Of a stretch of DNA of 64,000 nt, positions 62,811 through 64,000 are shown piece after piece (the first letter of the stretch is position 1; every line of letters starts with the position of its first letter). The position numbers and the translations under genes were made by a program. Source of the DNA: Bettongia penicillata ogilbyi (taxonomy: Eukaryota > Chordata > Mammalia > Diprotodontia > Potoroidae); contig JAJHZJ010000008.1 in assembly GCA_023548195.1 (NCBI GenBank), positions 1,329,999 through 1,393,998 on the forward strand, read 5' to 3'. A model generated the notes under the pieces. It searched no databases, had not been told where the DNA came from, and worked only from the letters and a program-made list of their open reading frames with translations.

Positions 62811-64000
62811 CTTCTCCAGAGGAGGAAAGTCAGACAGTAGTTACTGACTGCTTTGGAAAGGAAAGATAAGCTGAATACTTTGGAAGGCATTTTTCTAACT
62901 CCCCTCCGCCAAGTGTTACATGACTGTATCGAATTTCTTTAGACTTTGATAATGAGAAGCAGACAATTCCACAGAAAATACAACCCAGAGATTTGCAATA
63001 ATAGAAGATTTCTGAAATGCACATGGCTCTAAATGGGTACTGAGATTATGCGCCTTAGAAGGCTGGATCTTTTATTTTCATCATGGTTGAGTAGGCACTA
63101 TGGCTGATTATCAGCTTGAGGAGGGGCAAAGGACCTGCCTACTGATTATAAATGTTCATGTGTATAAAATTCTTGCATATAATATAATGTTTCAAAGTTA
63201 TTTGGATGGAAACTCAGGGGCCCTAGAAGTTGGGAAGAAATTGCCAATTCCTAACTCAAAGAATTCAGAAAGAATCATCACTCCCACCCCCACCCCCAGC
63301 ATCATATGCCAGTCATTTACACACTGTTGGACTATAATGTTTATTTATTCAGGTGGCTTTGGAGATTTAGTAATATTTGGAGACACACCGGTCTTTGGAC
63401 TGCTTAATAAAACATATTTAAAGGTATAACTGCAGCACTTGTTTTGTACAGAAGGTTTTCACCCACACAGGTTACTGTTGCTATAAACGAACATTTGAAA
63501 TTTTTTAAAAAAAGAAAATGAAAATAGTAATCTTCAAGAAAAAAAGGAGGGTTTATTAAGTATCTTGTATCTAGTTTCTAAAGAGATGTTTACCAGCTCT
63601 CATTCCATCTATTTTTATGATTGAAAACACCTACTAATTTCTTATTCAGGAAAACTATAAACAAATCTCTCATTGTTCTATTGTGATCAAGGGTGTCAAG
63701 AACTAATTCATCTTATAAGAATAATCATTTTACAGATTTGCAAGGAGTATAATTTTGTTCATGATTATTAGTGCTGCTGTATGTTACAGAGTCATCTAAT
63801 TCTTTTTTCCATGAGTGAAAAATAAATATTTCATAGCTACGGCTTTTGAGGAACATTCTGCCTCTCAATCTCAAGGCAGTCTTCAACATATATGCCAATC
63901 AGAAGTCTTTAACAGATGTAAAATGCATCTTGTCTACTTGTCTTTGAAAAATGTAAGGATCTCAAGATGCATCTGAAATATTCATCACATAGCTGATACT
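62811..64000. other. Unassigned, repeat-poor right end
   Basis: Contains a (CACCCC)n patch at 63283-63298 and A runs near 63507 and 63540. A 109-codon frame (63100-63429) has no domain. No repeat family recognised up to the window end. Confidence 0.4.

Noticed and set aside
1..64000. CRISPR arrays, bacterial operons, phage or plasmid features
   Set aside because: SINEs, L1/L2 LINEs and microsatellites show this is vertebrate nuclear DNA. No regularly spaced repeats or gene-dense coding exists.

Overview
The window is vertebrate nuclear DNA and almost certainly marsupial. It is AT-rich and CpG-poor and holds no convincing protein-coding exon, rRNA, tRNA or CRISPR array. The lineage call rests on the repeats. 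These are tRNA-headed SINEs opening with a 'ggcagctaggtgg'-like box and carrying 'ctgtgtgaccctgggcaagtc' (marsupial Mon-1/MAR1 and THER1/MIR CORE-SINE types), a second long SINE class with a CA-rich tail and intact target-site duplications, very abundant L2/CR1-clade LINE fragments on both strands, and L1 3' ends of the marsupial type. The long SINE class hints at an Australian marsupial, but that is weaker. The window looks like a gene desert or a very large intron.

Layout. 0-9 kb: MIR/THER1 relics, an L2 copy split by a SINE (3.2-4.7 kb), and a 126-bp direct repeat of unknown type (6354 and 8295). 9-20 kb: L2 3' ends, microsatellites, a low-repeat block (13.0-13.4 kb), a SINE with a perfect 11-bp target duplication (14.9-15.3 kb), and a second L2 split by a SINE (16.2-16.9 kb). 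20-33 kb: several antisense L2 bodies (19.97-20.35, 22.4-24.3, 30.4-32.1 kb, the last split by a SINE with a 14-bp target duplication), a low-repeat block (20.6-21.7 kb), an antisense L1 3' end (26.3-26.8 kb) and a CR1/L3 3' end (29.3-29.8 kb). 33-50 kb: L2, SINE and hAT relics, and large polypurine tracts (38.2-38.7 and 48.1-48.4 kb). 50-56 kb: a polypyrimidine tract, a 185-bp inverted duplication about 96% identical (51.4 and 52.5 kb), a second weaker inverted pair, and the best candidate conserved noncoding block (53.5-54.7 kb). 56-64 kb: the 3' end of an L1 (56.75-58.06 kb), a MER5-like hAT relic, an 11-bp perfect hairpin and a further low-repeat block (62.4-62.8 kb).

No genes work together here. 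What can be read is the insertion history: old L2, CR1 and MIR copies were later interrupted by Mon-1-type and CA-tailed SINEs, microsatellites grew on SINE tails, and at least one recent local inverted duplication took place. Function, if any, would lie in the low-repeat, homeodomain-motif-rich blocks, which resemble noncoding enhancers around developmental genes. That is inference, because no alignment could be run. Repeat family names were assigned by recognising consensus features by eye, so boundaries are good to about 10-30 bp unless a target duplication is given.
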